64,000 nt of DNA from Acheta domesticus (GCA_031308135.1 JAHLJT010008756.1:131500997-131564996); one strand, 5' to 3'; positions 30,004 through 41,614 are shown, counted from the first letter of the stretch. The notes: generated by a model not told the origin, from the sequence alone. Made by a program: numbers and translations.

Positions 30004-32125
30004 AAAAACAGAACGCTTACCAGAGTATTTTAAGTGATTGGTAGCTTATGTTGTTAATTTCGAATATTATTACGATAACGCTATATCGGAACGCCTGAAA
30101 TTCAAATTTGAAGTGCTTTTGGCTTTTTGAAGAAATCACACGTTTCATAGTTGTTTTTTTTCATTGTCAGTGATTTGGAAATCGCTACCAAAAATGAAAA
30201 TGTGTCCGAGAGGTTCTAAGCGTGTTTTCAAGAATTAGACTTATTACAATATCGATAAAGGAGGTCATTGGAATGACCATATGTTTACGTTACAAATATT
30301 TTAAAAATATAACTTATAAATCGTAACTTGAAAACTAATTAAATTGAATATTTTTATAACTTAATGTTACTAATTCAACGATTTAGTTTAATGTGATAAC
30401 ATTTCAAGATTCTCTATTCTTAAATTTCAATTACATCTAACCAGATGAGAATGCGAGGAGCGGGAAAGCAGCTTACATGCAGCACATACAGATATCTGAT
30501 GCCCAGTCAGCCGATCTGAAAGCTGATTTTCGCACCTTGGCTGGCAAGGTGCTGCTGTCATTGGCCTCATTGGACCCTTCGTCTCAGGTGAAGTGCCCGC
30601 TCGCGGCATCCATCTCCCGATTGTGCCCGTCTAACGACCGTTAGCGAACGTCATAACTAGGGGTGGATTTTAATGAAATGTCAGTTTCTTTTCGTTTCAC
30701 TTTAGAAAAATGCCGTTTAGTATAGAAATTCATTTTATATTACAAGTGGAAATAACCCGTTTTTAGAGGTCTTTTTTTGCATCGATTTGGAGTAATATGT
30801 AATTTCTCACTTTTTTTCGTTATTTTTAGTGCATTGTTTGCTAACTTCACCGATTTCTTTATTATTTTAATGGTAGTTTTTAAATAATATTTATGAGATG
30901 CAATGACTGTTCTCCACAGAACTCCTAAGTACCTCTAAATGGCAGCCTATTCAATTTCTTCGCTCAGAAGTTGTAATGTAAGCCAATCTGAGTCTATAAT
31001 CTAAGGTTCCTGTGACGCCTGTCAGAGCCACTGGCTGTTCAACCGATTTCGGAATAATTAAAGACAGACATTTTCTGAAAAAAAAAATAATCCAAACCAA
31101 AAGTTTGAAAGGCTAGTTCACTTGAACGAACTGAAGAAGTCTCTATTACTTCAATAATGTATGTAACATCTTGAGTTGTCCATTCACACTGGTTTTCATA
31201 ACATTTATCTTTATTTTTAAGGCATTTTCGAAACATTTTAAGAGCATTTTATTGTTCATTTTTGGCGATATTTTACATCAAAATCCGCTCCCTAATCATA
31301 ACTTTGATCAAACATCGTATTCTATTGTCAAAAGTACGTACAAATTTTAGTGTATGCGTTTTCCATCATGCACTGTCCGCTGGTAAAGTCTCAAAACAAA
31401 ATCCGAGAGTTCGACATCGTGAGTATTGCGGGAGTTTAATGAGTCTATATGATTTTAAAAAAATATTCCATTATTACATAATTCTTTATTTATAATTCAA
31501 AAATTCAGACATTTACTGTAAAACATTTCACAAAACTTGAACAATGTGCTGTATGGGAGTGTAATGGATAATTTCTTATTGTGGGACGTCGATTTTGAAA
31601 AAGGTTTTGTGAAAATGTCGTCCCTCGATTTGTACAAATCCGTACGTTTCTGAAGGTACGATGCATTTCTTTGTTGCAGAGTACATCAGGGTTTCGAAAT
31701 TAATAGTAAGTCAAATTATTTGACAAAGGACAAAAATCTTTTTTCTTGACAAATTTCACCTTAATAGATCCTTATTAGTATTTCAAGTAAATCGAAAACT
31801 AAGTGAAGATTTCTTGTTCGCGAATGAACGTAATTTGCGCACAGGAGAGAAACGTGGTTTCCAGAAATCTGGCCAGAGGGCGCGCTGGTACTTCCCGGAA
31901 TACGAAATAAGACCCGCGCTTTGAATGCAAGACGCGAACCCAGGAAAGCTCGGACTCGTATGCTCCCACCATTTACTCCGCACACTCCGTAATGGAAGCA
32001 TTTGTATTTCCACCATGTTTTCGCCGCCATATATCTCCTTGAATTACAGTCCAATATACTGCGCGTACATCAGACACTACACCCAGAAACTGTGTGACAC
32101 TTGAAGATTCAACGCGTTTGCTCCG
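30004..32125. other. 2.1 kb of AT-rich DNA, nothing recognised
   Basis: Medium-GC patches at 30450-30650 and 31830-32010 interrupt AT-rich sequence. Small open frames there (60-97 codons) match nothing I know. No repeats with clear ends. Confidence 0.45.
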
Positions 32126-32640
32126 GTCCTTGGCGAGAGTGGTGCGGGGGCGGAGGCGGGGGAGGGGGGCGGATGGCGAGGCGGCGAGCTGGCCTGGTTC
32201 CAAGTGACTCTTGTCCGCGGCGACATTGGGGGCGGGGGCGGCGACAGAGGCGGCGTCGGCGGTGGCGGTAGCGATAGCGATGGCGGGAGCGGTGGCGGAG
32301 GCGGAGGCGGAGGCAGAAGCGGTAGCGGTGGGGGCGGGGAGTGGCGGGGGCTATGGGCGATGGCGGCAGTTGTGGCGGTGGCGGGGACGGTGGTTGTGGG
32401 GAGTGCGGTGGCGGCGGTGGTTGTGGCGGTCGGGGTGGTTGTCGCGATGGTGGCAGTTGTGGCGGGGGCGGGGGCGGTGGGGGTGACGGGGCGTTGGCAG
32501 TGGCTGGGACGGCGGCGACGGTGGTGGCGGCGGCGGTGGCGGTGGCGGGGGCGGTTGCGGGGGCGGGGGCGAAAGCGGCGACGAGGGTGGGGGCGGGGCG
32601 GGGAAGGGGTCACAGCCCTCGGAACGGAACGAGGCCGCGA
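32126..32640. repeat. G-rich minisatellite island (GGCGGT/GGGGGC units)
   Basis: Trinucleotide- and hexanucleotide-based array of GGC, GGT, GGA and GGGGGC units from about 32215 to 32615, with longer duplications. Alanine-, glycine- and valine-rich open frames in every plus-strand phase and proline-rich frames on the minus strand are compositional. Confidence 0.85.
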
Positions 32641-33054
32641 CCTTCGAGAGAATTCCATTCACGACTCAGTTTCTGGAAGACAAATGATCTCTCTGTTTAC
32701 TCTCCAGTTTTGCGTGAATGCGCTTGGCTGTTCAAGAGCCCCTCGCCGTATCCATTGCGAGCGTCGAAAGCAGCGCAGAAACTTCGCCTACTTTGTTGTG
32801 ACCAAGACGTCGGTTACACTATGCGTTTGGCAGGTTTCGTTGCTTCTACATGTTACAAAGTTACTCATGTGACATTTCTTCCTGATTGTCAGGTAACTCC
32901 TTATGCACGGCAAGTCACGTCCAGACGCAGTCAATTAAGTTTCGTAGTCCCGTACATTTTCACCTGTGTACGTTGTTGGAATAAAATGTATAGTATTATC
33001 CTTTTCTTTCGGTATTGCCAATTTCGAACTGTAAAATTAAATGAGTGATGTATA
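32641..33054. other. Unique DNA, nothing recognised
   Basis: Moderate GC falling to AT-rich. An open frame continues from the G-rich repeat, but only because no stop occurs. No domain seen. Confidence 0.4.
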
Positions 33055-33392
33055 CTTATCTGACTCGCTGGCTTAGGTAACTTCGAGCAGTATCCAAGAC
33101 CGTGGGTTCGAGTCCTGCTTCATATATTCGCAATTTTATGATGTAATTGTGACGTGGCTCATTTCTCAGATTGTGAAATCATCTGCACCACTTCCACCTA
33201 CGTAGCAATTTCCTGTCTTCAGTCACTCCTCACAGACATTCCTTTACCGTCTAGTGGAAGGTAAAGGCAAATCACGAGTGTTGCCATCTGCTTAGAAAAG
33301 GAACGGGCATAAACATCATCTGTGGCATACCCTTGTAGCACACAGAGCCATTGCAGATTGTAGCACGCAGAGCCATCATAATATACATAATA
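33055..33392 (+). mobile_element. tRNA-derived SINE, single copy
   Basis: Head with A-box-like CTCGCTGGCTTAGGTAAC and, 33 bases on, a strong B box (GGGTTCGAGTCCTGC near 33103-33117). A non-coding body follows with a doubled AGCACACAGAGCCATTGCAG-like segment near 33335 and 33361. Not a functional tRNA: no cloverleaf or 3' acceptor strand. No second copy in the window, so the 3' end is approximate. Confidence 0.55.
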
Positions 33393-33399
33393 CACCATA

Positions 33400-33640
33400 T
33401 AGGATGTCTCATTATAAATGTGACAAACTTCTAGGATAAGTGCGGTGGTCTAATGGGATCATTTTCACCAAGGAACATCAAGTGGAAAGTTTCGCAGATC
33501 GGTGTTACATTTATGGTATTTTCATTTCAGTTTTTGAAATTAAAACCTCTGAATTTTTTAAGCGTAGTTTGCTCTATCTGTGGGGAAAAAATAGAAGCCA
33601 GGGAACTCCTGAAGCATAAACGTTAGCTGATCATGGCCTG
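33400..33640 (+). mobile_element. Possible DNA-transposon terminal fragment
   Basis: Begins ATAGGATGTCTCATTATAAA, close to the CAGGGTGTCC-type termini of insect mariner-like elements, and continues with moderately AT-rich non-coding sequence. No partner terminus found, so the call rests on one end only. Confidence 0.3.
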
Positions 33641-35404
33641 GCGCAATCAAGGAGATTTCGTGCCCCCGCCGTTCATCGCTCCATATGGGGTTGCCGAACA
33701 ATCAGAGGGCGAATGTCATAGAAAGTGCATTAGACTCCTTTAAATTCAATTGATCCCTGTATAGAATTTGAAAAAACCATTCCTGATACAACTATATGCA
33801 TTTTGCACTATATGCAAACCTAGAATTTTGTAACATTTATTCTGAGGCACTGTATTATTGTGTATTTTTCCTAGAGCTGTTTTCATTGTTCTATTTTTGA
33901 ATACTCTATAAATGTAATGATCGATTGACTTTATACAGCATAGACTTTCTCTTGTTTTCTACGCGCGTCAACTGGGTTTCTTTAACGGGATCTGTCGTTC
34001 GTCAATGGGTGTTTTATTAATTTCATTATATATTTAATTTTCTCGTTTTTTTCTTCATTCAACGACGGGCACTCATATCCCTCATGGAAGATAAACAAAA
34101 TGTCTATTCTATCTTCAATTAGGCGTGTTTATATGGTGCAGAAATATCCCGATACTTGCACTTCTTTTTCAACATTGCCAAGTTTCCATCCACACCTTTA
34201 ATTTCTACTTGTAGAGTGATAATAAATTATCTTTGTATACCGTCCACTGGTTCAGTAAGAAGTCTAACCCAGACAATGATCTCGAAAAATGTTAACTAAG
34301 TTCATTACACGAAAAACAGTACTACGTTTCTAGATGTTTTGAAACTCCCAGTTCTCGAGTTAACACAGTGAAAACAAAAATTCACAACCATATAGCAGAT
34401 TCGTAATTAGACTTGTTTTGTCCGAGTTTATTCTTGTTGAAACACAACACTTTTTGTGCTTACATGTAGTTGCCTTACCTATATTACCCTATGTAGTAAA
34501 TTACATTTGTCCTTTCACATGGATTTCAGCTTTTGGGGCCATAGCTTATTAGATCATGAGTCATTTTCATATCCATAGTCTCTATGATTTGGTTATCGCT
34601 ATTTTCTGAAGCGAAATCACTGCTCAAAATGATTAGCAAGCTTTAATGTAAGAAATAGTACTGACAAAGAGTTTGACCTGAATTTGCCGGAAGTGAAAGG
34701 ACATCTAACAATTTACTCATTCATTCATATTCATATCATCGTTTGCATTTAATAAAAATTTTCAGCGAAGTAGAACTCACTGTTCAATTTCACTAGAGCA
34801 AATACGTGTATGGGACAAATGGAATATGCAATTTTGTGAGCAAATACATTTTCAATATTTGAACAAGAATAAAGAGAATAAAGATTTTATGAAGCATTTT
34901 TCGTCATTAGAATATTAGTTCACGTATGGTTGTCGCTTATATCACATTGGGTTGAAGCCTCTGTATTTATCTTTAAATTTCAGAATGATATTGCGTTTTC
35001 ATTGCGTTTTCGTTTTGTTGTTTTGAGATTATTTAAACAATATACACGTTATTATCTTTGTGATTGACCACGGAGTGTATAATTGAATTCAAAATTAAAC
35101 CAAACGGTGTGTCTGTTTTTATTCTTAAACATTTACATAAGGAAATTTTTATTTTAATAATATGAGAGATTAGGTTTTAATTGTATACATTGTGTGAATT
35201 TTAATCGTCAGAAAGAATTTTTTTTCATACCGTCATAGTTTGTCAGAATTGCGTCATCGATTGGAATTATGTCACTCGAAATAGTAAACTGCACATGCGC
35301 CTCATTTTACTTATTTTCTAAATTGATACTACAAAAGAAGGGTCAAGAATCAGTTATTCTTATCTCATTGTGCTTTTTCGTTAGAAATATTCATTGGAAT
35401 GAGA
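33641..35404. other. AT-rich DNA, nothing recognised
   Basis: Long AT-rich stretch. No gene, tandem repeat or element ends supported. Confidence 0.5.
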
Positions 35405-36075
35405 TTTTTATTTCAGGGCCGTCAACTTCTTACATCACTAGTTCCGTAAATGTAGTGCATGTTTCCGGAAGGTAAGGGTATTTGAATCGTTAAAAACCAG
35501 AAAGTTATACATGACATTTTATAAATGCTGCGAAAACTGCTTATTGCGAAAACTGCTTATGCGAAAACTGCTAACATCACGGTCACGTCGTGGTGCTTAG
35601 TTTCATTATTAAAACCACGGCATTTCAATTGATCATTGAAACCACGAAATTACATTGCCACTGAAATATAACGTAAATAAACATGTTTTTCTCAGAATTT
35701 ATAAAATTCATACCGTTCTGGTTTCCACTCATTCATTTCATCCCATACGTGGGGATTTCCCCGTCCAGGTATCTCCGCAAACTGAGCATTCCTCCAGCGC
35801 GCGGGTTAAGCTCCAGGTGGTGTGGCAGTGCAGTGCATGAAAGTGAAAGTATGAGTGTGAGTAAGGGAAGAGGATGAGGATAGGACAGGGAAGAGTAAGC
35901 GAAATTCGCACGTGGTTCGTTGGCCCATTTTCACTTGCGTGGTATTAATCTGAGGAACCGCGCCCACAGAAGCTTGTCCACAGAAATCTCCTCCAGACAG
36001 TGGTTAAATTCGATGTAGCAATGATTCTAGAGTCTAAAATTTGCTACCATCGGGACCGGAATCCTAAGAGTTTCC
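35405..36075 (-). mobile_element. SINE-1, old copy split by about 260 bp of other sequence
   Basis: 35415-35475 is the reverse complement of the SINE-1 3' part (CACTAGTTCCGTAAATGTAG, then GTGCATGTTT). 35745-36075 carries the middle and 5' body in decayed form, including CCTCCAGACAGTGG and AATTCGATGTAGC. Between them lies unrelated AT-rich sequence with a short tandem repeat. The internal order matches the intact copies, so this is one insertion later interrupted. Confidence 0.65.
35528..35575. repeat. Three tandem copies of GCGAAAACTGCTTAT
   Basis: Three 15-16 bp units in a row with one-base spacing differences, lying in the sequence that interrupts the old SINE-1 copy. Confidence 0.85.
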
Positions 36076-36815
36076 GCTCAATGATTCTGTGGTAAATTAA
36101 ATTCAAAGAAATGGAATATATTTTTTCGTAATAATTGTATTACATATTTTGATTAATAAAATAAAATAGTTGTGCATAGTACTATTGTGAGCATCCGTTT
36201 TACCCAGCACTTCGTAAAACGTGTCACATCATTCAACTGTGGTGACAGCGACCAATTTGAATGCGCGCCGTTAAAACAGAACTAGTTCCTAAAACTAGCC
36301 ACAGAGTGCGCGGAAATAGCGAGCTATTACCTGCATCTCCCATTCTTTTGGATACGAGCAGCTGACCGGAGCAGTCGCAAAACAAAATATACGTACTGCG
36401 TAGCTAGAACAGGAGTGCCAACGTAACGAAAGCAGATGAAGCTCTTCAAAGACACACAGAAGAGGTAAATTGTTCAGAAACAATTTGAATTACAAATAAC
36501 TGTGGGATAAGTTAAAACATTTTCAGATGCAAAAATTGCTACCGAACTACGTTAAACGTAAGTTATGTACTCGCCTCAATCATAATAGATTCTGGAAGTG
36601 TTGTCCCCTTGACGTGTTTCCCAGTGATGTAGTTGCTACCGACATAAATGAAATTTTCAATTGGAGGTCCTGATTCGGCGCGGTGCGGAGAGACGTTTTT
36701 GGCGCAGTGTATATTACGAGGAACAACGAAAATATCAACAGTATACAAAAGTGTTGCGTACAAAACACAAAGTATTTACATCTGGGGATAAGGCAAAGTT
36801 TATCCTTCGCTGACA
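36076..36815. other. AT-rich DNA, nothing recognised
   Basis: Unique-looking, with a medium-GC patch at 36290-36420. No domain-bearing frame. Confidence 0.45.
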
Positions 36816-37315
36816 TCCCTTTGATGACGGCACCCGCCGCGCCTCGTCCCTTCCATCCCCTTCCCCTGTCCCTTAGCGTCTTTAAGTTTGGTTGTAGTTG
36901 GTGAACCCCCGCTGCTTGGCATTCCGTGCTTCCCCCTTCCCCCCTCTACTCCCACGCACCTGGCGCGAGCGCTTCACCCCCCACCCCACTCACCCCCACC
37001 CTCGACCGCACCGCCGCCGCCGCGGCGACGCCGACGCCGTCCGACGGCCCCCCGTCGCCTCGGAGAAATTTAAGAATAATTATTTCTGGAGAATTTATCC
37101 CGTCTAATGCGATGTAAATTTATTTATTTAAGCGGGCATCGGGCTGTGTGGGATTAGCATGGAGAAGCGCGCGTTGTTATGGAGATTCCGTTGTGTTGAA
37201 GGAGGCGGCGGCGGCCGCCGCCTCAAGGCGCTGCCGGCCGGGGTGGGGGGGAAGGGGGGGAGAGGGGTGGCTGTCGAAGGGCGTCGGGGGACGAAGGGCG
37301 TCGGAGCGAAAGGGC
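36816..37315. other. CpG-rich island with AT-rich core
   Basis: Two GC-rich blocks (36830-37060 and 37185-37315) flank an AT-rich stretch containing TAATGCGATGTAAATTTA and GGGATTAGCATGG. Such alternation is not explained by tandem repeats and resembles a regulatory island. No coding domain. Confidence 0.5.
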
Positions 37316-37467
37316 GGCGACCCATTGTGGTGACGCAGGGCGGAAGAGGAGGACGGTAAAAATGAAGGGCGGCTGATCATTGACGTCCGAGAGGCCGAGA
37401 CTTACGGTTGAGGAACTCGTGGTCTGTACTGTTCTTTAAATTGCTTCGTACACTTATTTATTTATCG
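37316..37467. repeat. Direct repeat D, copy 1
   Basis: Matches 37721-37863 by eye over about 145 bp: CGACCCATTGTGGTGACGC, GGGCGGCTGATCATTGACGT, then CTCGTGGTCTGTACTG and TTAAATTGCTTCGTACACTT. It continues the island to its left and ends at a TTTATTTAT word. Confidence 0.85.
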
Positions 37468-37492
37468 TATGGGAGTACTAGCGGGGACGCCC

Positions 37493-37607
37493 CGCCCTGC
37501 TCGACCCCGCCTTGCTCGACCCCACCCTGCTCGACCCCGCCCTGCTCGACCCCGCCCTGCTCGACCCCGCCCTGCTCGACCCCGCTCTGCTCCATCCCGC
37601 CACGCGA
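37493..37607. repeat. 15-bp minisatellite (CCTGCTCGACCCCGC)
   Basis: About seven tandem 15-bp units with few changes. A multiple of three, so frames are open on both strands with repeating peptides. No coding evidence. Confidence 0.95.
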
Positions 37608-37720
37608 CACATGGCAATGTTCTGCAACAATGAAGCGCAGGTGGATTGGGAATTGCATTTAACTGAAGAGCCATCTTGTCCTACAGCGCCATTTGGAGAA
37701 GTACAACGAAGAAGTAGCGG

Positions 37721-37863
37721 TGACCCATTGTGGTGACGCAGGGCGGAAGGGGAGGACGGAAAAGATGAAGGGCGGCTGATCATTGACGTACGAGAGGTTG
37801 AGACGGTTGAGGAGCTCGTGGTCTGTACTGTTCTTTAAATTGCTTCGTACACTTATTTGTTTA
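37721..37863. repeat. Direct repeat D, copy 2
   Basis: Second copy of 37316-37467, about 405 bp downstream, with small deletions. The 15-bp minisatellite and about 110 bp of unique sequence lie between the copies. Confidence 0.85.
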
Positions 37864-39182
37864 GGCCTCCTTGATGTTTGACCTCGTTCGCATCTCCGCT
37901 TCAGCTTCCGCATGTACACCTCTTTCTGGATATGGTGGGGATATGAGAGAGAAGTCGGGGGTAGTTGTTCGTGCTCGTAAGAGTGCCGGGCTTTCCAGGC
38001 CAGCAAGTATCTCGTGCGGACTGTTTGTTGCCTGGTCTAGGGAACGGAAGCAATGATGATATACATTATTGTTGTTTTTAATAGAAATGGAAGTGTGCAA
38101 AATGTTCAATCATTCCCTTTTGACCATACGTTACATTTGAGAATATATTTATCTTTGGAGAATTATTTCGTTCACATTTGACTGTTTTTTTATCGTGAAT
38201 AGAAAGTACAAGATTTGACATTCAGCAAATGGAGCTGCCAGTATTCGAAAATTTATAAACAACATTTGCTGTCTGTGTGCGAGTGTACCAGACTTACTCT
38301 CTAGTTTTCTGATTCTGCCGGTCCGTGTCAAGTGATTGTTTAACTTGGATTGAAGTGCTTGGATTCATTGGAGTCCACACAATATATCTGTGCTAACCAG
38401 GCTTATGCATTGTCAAAATAGTAATTCAAAGATGCATTCTTCTAACAAGCTGATATTTATTTTTATTCTCTTAGTGTTCATTTCGAAATAATACATGGTC
38501 GTTCATTTCAACATTAGTTTCATGATAAGCTCTGAACAAGGTGTGTCTTATCGCTGCAATTCGCTATTTACAGTGCATACAAAGCGTACTATTATGTCGG
38601 TGAATAAATATGTCACTGAGAAAACTCCTCTGAGTAGTTGTTCAATAAATGTTTCAAATTATTTTTTAAACCAAATATCGTTAAGTGGAACTTAAATTTC
38701 CCATGAATGCTTATTACAAACAGATTTCATTTAAAAGTAGAAATGTAGATAATAGGTGAGAATGCTGAAGTATTACATGTTAAATTTTGCATTGTGTCTA
38801 CTCCCAAGTTAATTTTATTTCTCTGTCACACTCCCTTTCTATGTTAATATTGACTTAACATGTTCATTCAGATTCCTCTATTTTTTAATCTCTCTCGCTT
38901 CCTCTCCATTTCTTTGGCCTCGGTCTCTTTTTCTCCCTCTCTATTTGTCTAATGCCGCCCCGTGGAATTCATCTCCCTTCATGTGGGCCACCTGAGAAGC
39001 GAATTGCGAGTGCATTTAAGAAGTAGAAACCATCGATCATGGGGAAAAATGTAGAAGTATTGCTTATTACATTTTGCATTGCTGTCATATTTTGCATTGC
39101 CTCCACTCCCAAGTTTTATCTCTCTGTAACATTCCTTTCTATCTTAATATTTCCTTAACGCGTTTCTTTAGTTCCCTATCTT

Positions 39183-39185
<3 letters not shown>
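37864..39185. other. AT-rich DNA, nothing recognised
   Basis: A medium-GC block at 37864-38060 has open frames on both strands without recognisable domains. The rest is AT-rich. The segment around 38790-38990 and that around 39080-39290 share pieces (TTTTGCATTG, CTCCCAAGTT, TTTGTCTAATGC), suggesting an old tandem duplication of about 300 bp. Confidence 0.45.

Positions 39186-39222
<37 letters not shown>
39186..39222. repeat. TC dinucleotide microsatellite
   Basis: Uninterrupted TC run of about 37 bp. Confidence 0.95.
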
Positions 39223-39225
<3 letters not shown>

Positions 39226-39280
39226 TTCTCTCCTTTCGTTTCGCTATTCTCTGTCTTCCACCTTCTCTGTTTGTCTAATG

Positions 39281-39580
39281 CAGGGCTTTCCAACTGGCGG
39301 TCCTCAGGATCTTTTTGTGCGGCCCACGACTACCTTGAAAAATTTCATTGTACCAATCAAATACAGTACATTTGCAAAATTCATTTTATTTTTATTTAAT
39401 GATATATAAATTTTTTCATTCTATGTATATTAACCATTAAGTATGTTGAATACGAGTCGTATCTAATATATATTTGTTTCAGTATAATCTCAGTAATTAG
39501 GGTAAAAACCATCTTAAACTACGGTGCGGCCCGCGGCTTAGCGAGAATTTGATATGTGGCCCATAAGTTGGACAGCCCTG
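39281..39580 (+). mobile_element. hAT-type MITE, family M2 (300 bp)
   Basis: Left end CAGGGCTTTCCAACTGG and right end the reverse complement of CAGGGCTGTCCAACTT. Both carry the CAGGG start usual for hAT elements. Flanking 8-mers GTCTAATG (39273-39280) and GTGTAACG (39581-39588) share six of eight bases. Inside, GTGCGGCCCACGAC and the complement of GGGCCACATATC extend the terminal symmetry. Non-coding. Confidence 0.8.
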
Positions 39581-39589
39581 GTGTAACGC

Positions 39590-39883
39590 CGCACTCCCAT
39601 CGGCCGCTCGAGAAGCAAATTGCGCGTAACAGCAATGGGCGAGGGCTGCGCGAGAGCCTCTTGCGAATCAGCTGCGCAAAGGGAGGGCGGCGGGGGTGCA
39701 GCTTCCTTCGATGACGTCACTTGAGCCTCCGCGCCAGCCCTCGAGTGCGTGTGCGAGGTCGTGGGCGTGAGGAGAACGCGGAGCGCAGAGGTACGAGTTC
39801 CTCCGGAATCCCCCCTGCCCCCCCTTCGCCACCCCTTCGCCCCCCCTTCGCCCCCCTTTCTTCCCCCGTGCCCCGTTGGCGGC
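39590..39883. other. CpG-rich island, left part
   Basis: GC-rich with a CCCCCCTTCGC tandem patch at about 39820-39860. The island appears to be split by the element at 39884-41614, because GC-rich sequence resumes immediately after it. Confidence 0.5.
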
Positions 39884-39937
39884 CAGGGTTGCCAGGTTGG
39901 GCGGCATTCCGCTTTTTGGGCTGAATAACGGCTCTTT

Positions 39938-40001
39938 CAAAAATTGACTTCGTGGAATAAAAATTGAGTTCGTGGGACAAAAATTGACTTCGTGGAATAC
40001 C
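39938..40001. repeat. Three tandem copies of an about 21-bp unit (AAATTGACTTCGTGGAAT)
   Basis: Three near-identical units, flanked by inverted GGGCGG-containing words (39898 and 40010). Lies just inside the left end of the composite element. Confidence 0.9.
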
Positions 40002-40512
40002 GCCCAATGGGCGGAAATGCTTCAAAACATACGCGGGTTTGAGCGGGTTTTCAAATTACAACAAAATTTTCAAAAAACAACCATAACGACGTTGACAGTG
40101 TTTGATTTTTAGCTTTTTTACTTTATACATGATTTTTTTATCAATTATTTGTTAATTCGTTCAAATTTACTTTATGGAGTGTAATGTTAGTGCTAGGGTG
40201 TGTTCTAAAAGTCATAGCGTCTTTATCCTGCTCAACGTGAGTATATAAATATATCACATTGGCTGTACTTGTAGTTAATTTTAGAACAGGACATTTAAAA
40301 TTAATCATCTTTTGTAAGTACGGTGACACTGCCAGCATTTTCCGTGAAGCCATAGGGAAAAAGCATGCATATGTAAGATTAATTTTAAACATTAAGATAT
40401 AACTTATTATCAGAAAAAGTTTTTACTTAAAGTGTGCTATGTTTACAAAGAAACTAATTAAGCATTTCAAAGGAGCACTACCTCAAAAAAGCTTCAAATA
40501 TATTTTAATTTA

Positions 40513-41614
40513 ATGCAAATTCAAATTTCCCGCTTGGAAAATTGAATTTTTCTCATTGAGTAGAATAATGAGATGACGGATGTCGATTCAGCCGTGATCG
40601 CTAAAGCATTGTATAAGCCTGGGTATACTCATGACGAGTCGGTTCAAATCTTCATCTAAAACCGTGCTTCGTTGCTATATGCCTCTGGTTAAGTCAGAGA
40701 GTGGGCCGATGTAAAGCAAACGGTGGTTGGTTCGCATCGAAGTTGATGGTCCATATAGCAGCTTAGATCCAACTGTTTTGCCTATCTTAAAGCAAAAAAA
40801 TGCTCATATAGCCGACGGTTGGCGCTTTCGAGCGCTCTAGCAGTAAATGTTTAGCAACACAACAATTAATTAGCACTAAAAGTTGCAGAAACATTCTACC
40901 AAAGAACTCCAACGGTTCCTATGAACGCGACAATGAGTGGGCGCTATGCGAACAAAATTATTCCGGGCAGTAATGGGTTAACGCAAATTCAAATTTCCCG
41001 TTTAGAAAATTGAATTTTTCTGATTGAGCGGAATTGTGCGAATTTACAACGATCCAACGGCGGATGTTAGTACGAAACATCTGGCAACCCTGTAGACGTG
41101 CACTAAGTTTGCATTTTAACTAGCACAAAAAATTTCAAAAACATGCTACCAGAGGTCTTCAACGTCTCCTGTGCGCGCACGAACGTGACAACAATGGGCC
41201 AGCGCTATGCAAACAAAATTATTCTGGGCAGTAATGAGTTAACGCAAATTCAAATTTCCCGCTTAGAAAATTGAATACTTCTGATTGAGCCGAATTGTGC
41301 GAATTTACAACCATCTAACGGCGGATGATAGTACGAAACATCTGTCAACCCTGTAGACGTGCACTAAGTTTGCATTTTAATTAGAACAAAAAGTTTCAAA
41401 AACATGCTACCAGAGGTCTTCAACGTCTCCTGTGCGCGCACGAACGTGACAACAATGGGCGAGCGTTATGCAAACAACATTATTCTGGGCGGTAATGGGT
41501 TAATGCAAATTCAAATTTCCCGCTTAGAAAATTGAATATTTCTGATTGAGCGGAATTTTGCGAATTTACCACCATCTAATGGCGGATGATAGTACGAAAC
41601 ATCTGGCAACCCTG
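40513..41614. repeat. 261-bp satellite, about four units
   Basis: Unit starts at 40513, 40981, 41242 and 41503, each beginning GCAAATTCAAATTTCCCG. The exact spacing of the last three is 261 bp. Units contain CGGCGGATG, CAACCCTGTAGACGT, ACATGCTACC and GGCAGTAATG. The first unit is longer by about 207 bp because of a SINE-like insertion, and the last is cut at the element's right end. Confidence 0.9.
40577..40845 (+). mobile_element. SINE-like insertion inside satellite unit 1
   Basis: Accounts for most of the extra length of the first satellite unit. It begins with a tRNA-like stretch: A-box-like TTCAGCCGTGATCGC and, about 45 bases on, a B-box-like GGTTCAAATCT (40641-40651). No other copy in the window. 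Confidence 0.45.

Larger units (their letters stand above)
39884..41614. mobile_element. Composite element with CAGGGTTGCCAG ends and internal satellite
   Basis: The left end CAGGGTTGCCAGGTT and the right end ATCTGGCAACCCTG are inverted copies of an hAT-like terminus. They enclose about 1.73 kb of AT-rich DNA inside an otherwise GC-rich island. The right part is a 261-bp tandem array in which each unit carries its own copy of the right terminus. The candidate 8-bp flanks (TTGGCGGC and TAGACGTC) agree at only five positions, so the boundaries need a second genomic copy for proof. No transposase frame. Confidence 0.55.

Noticed and set aside
32204..33048. Glycine- and valine-rich frames of 222-235 codons
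   Set aside because: Direct translation of GGC/GGT repeats, open in all plus phases, then simply running on until the first stop in unique DNA.
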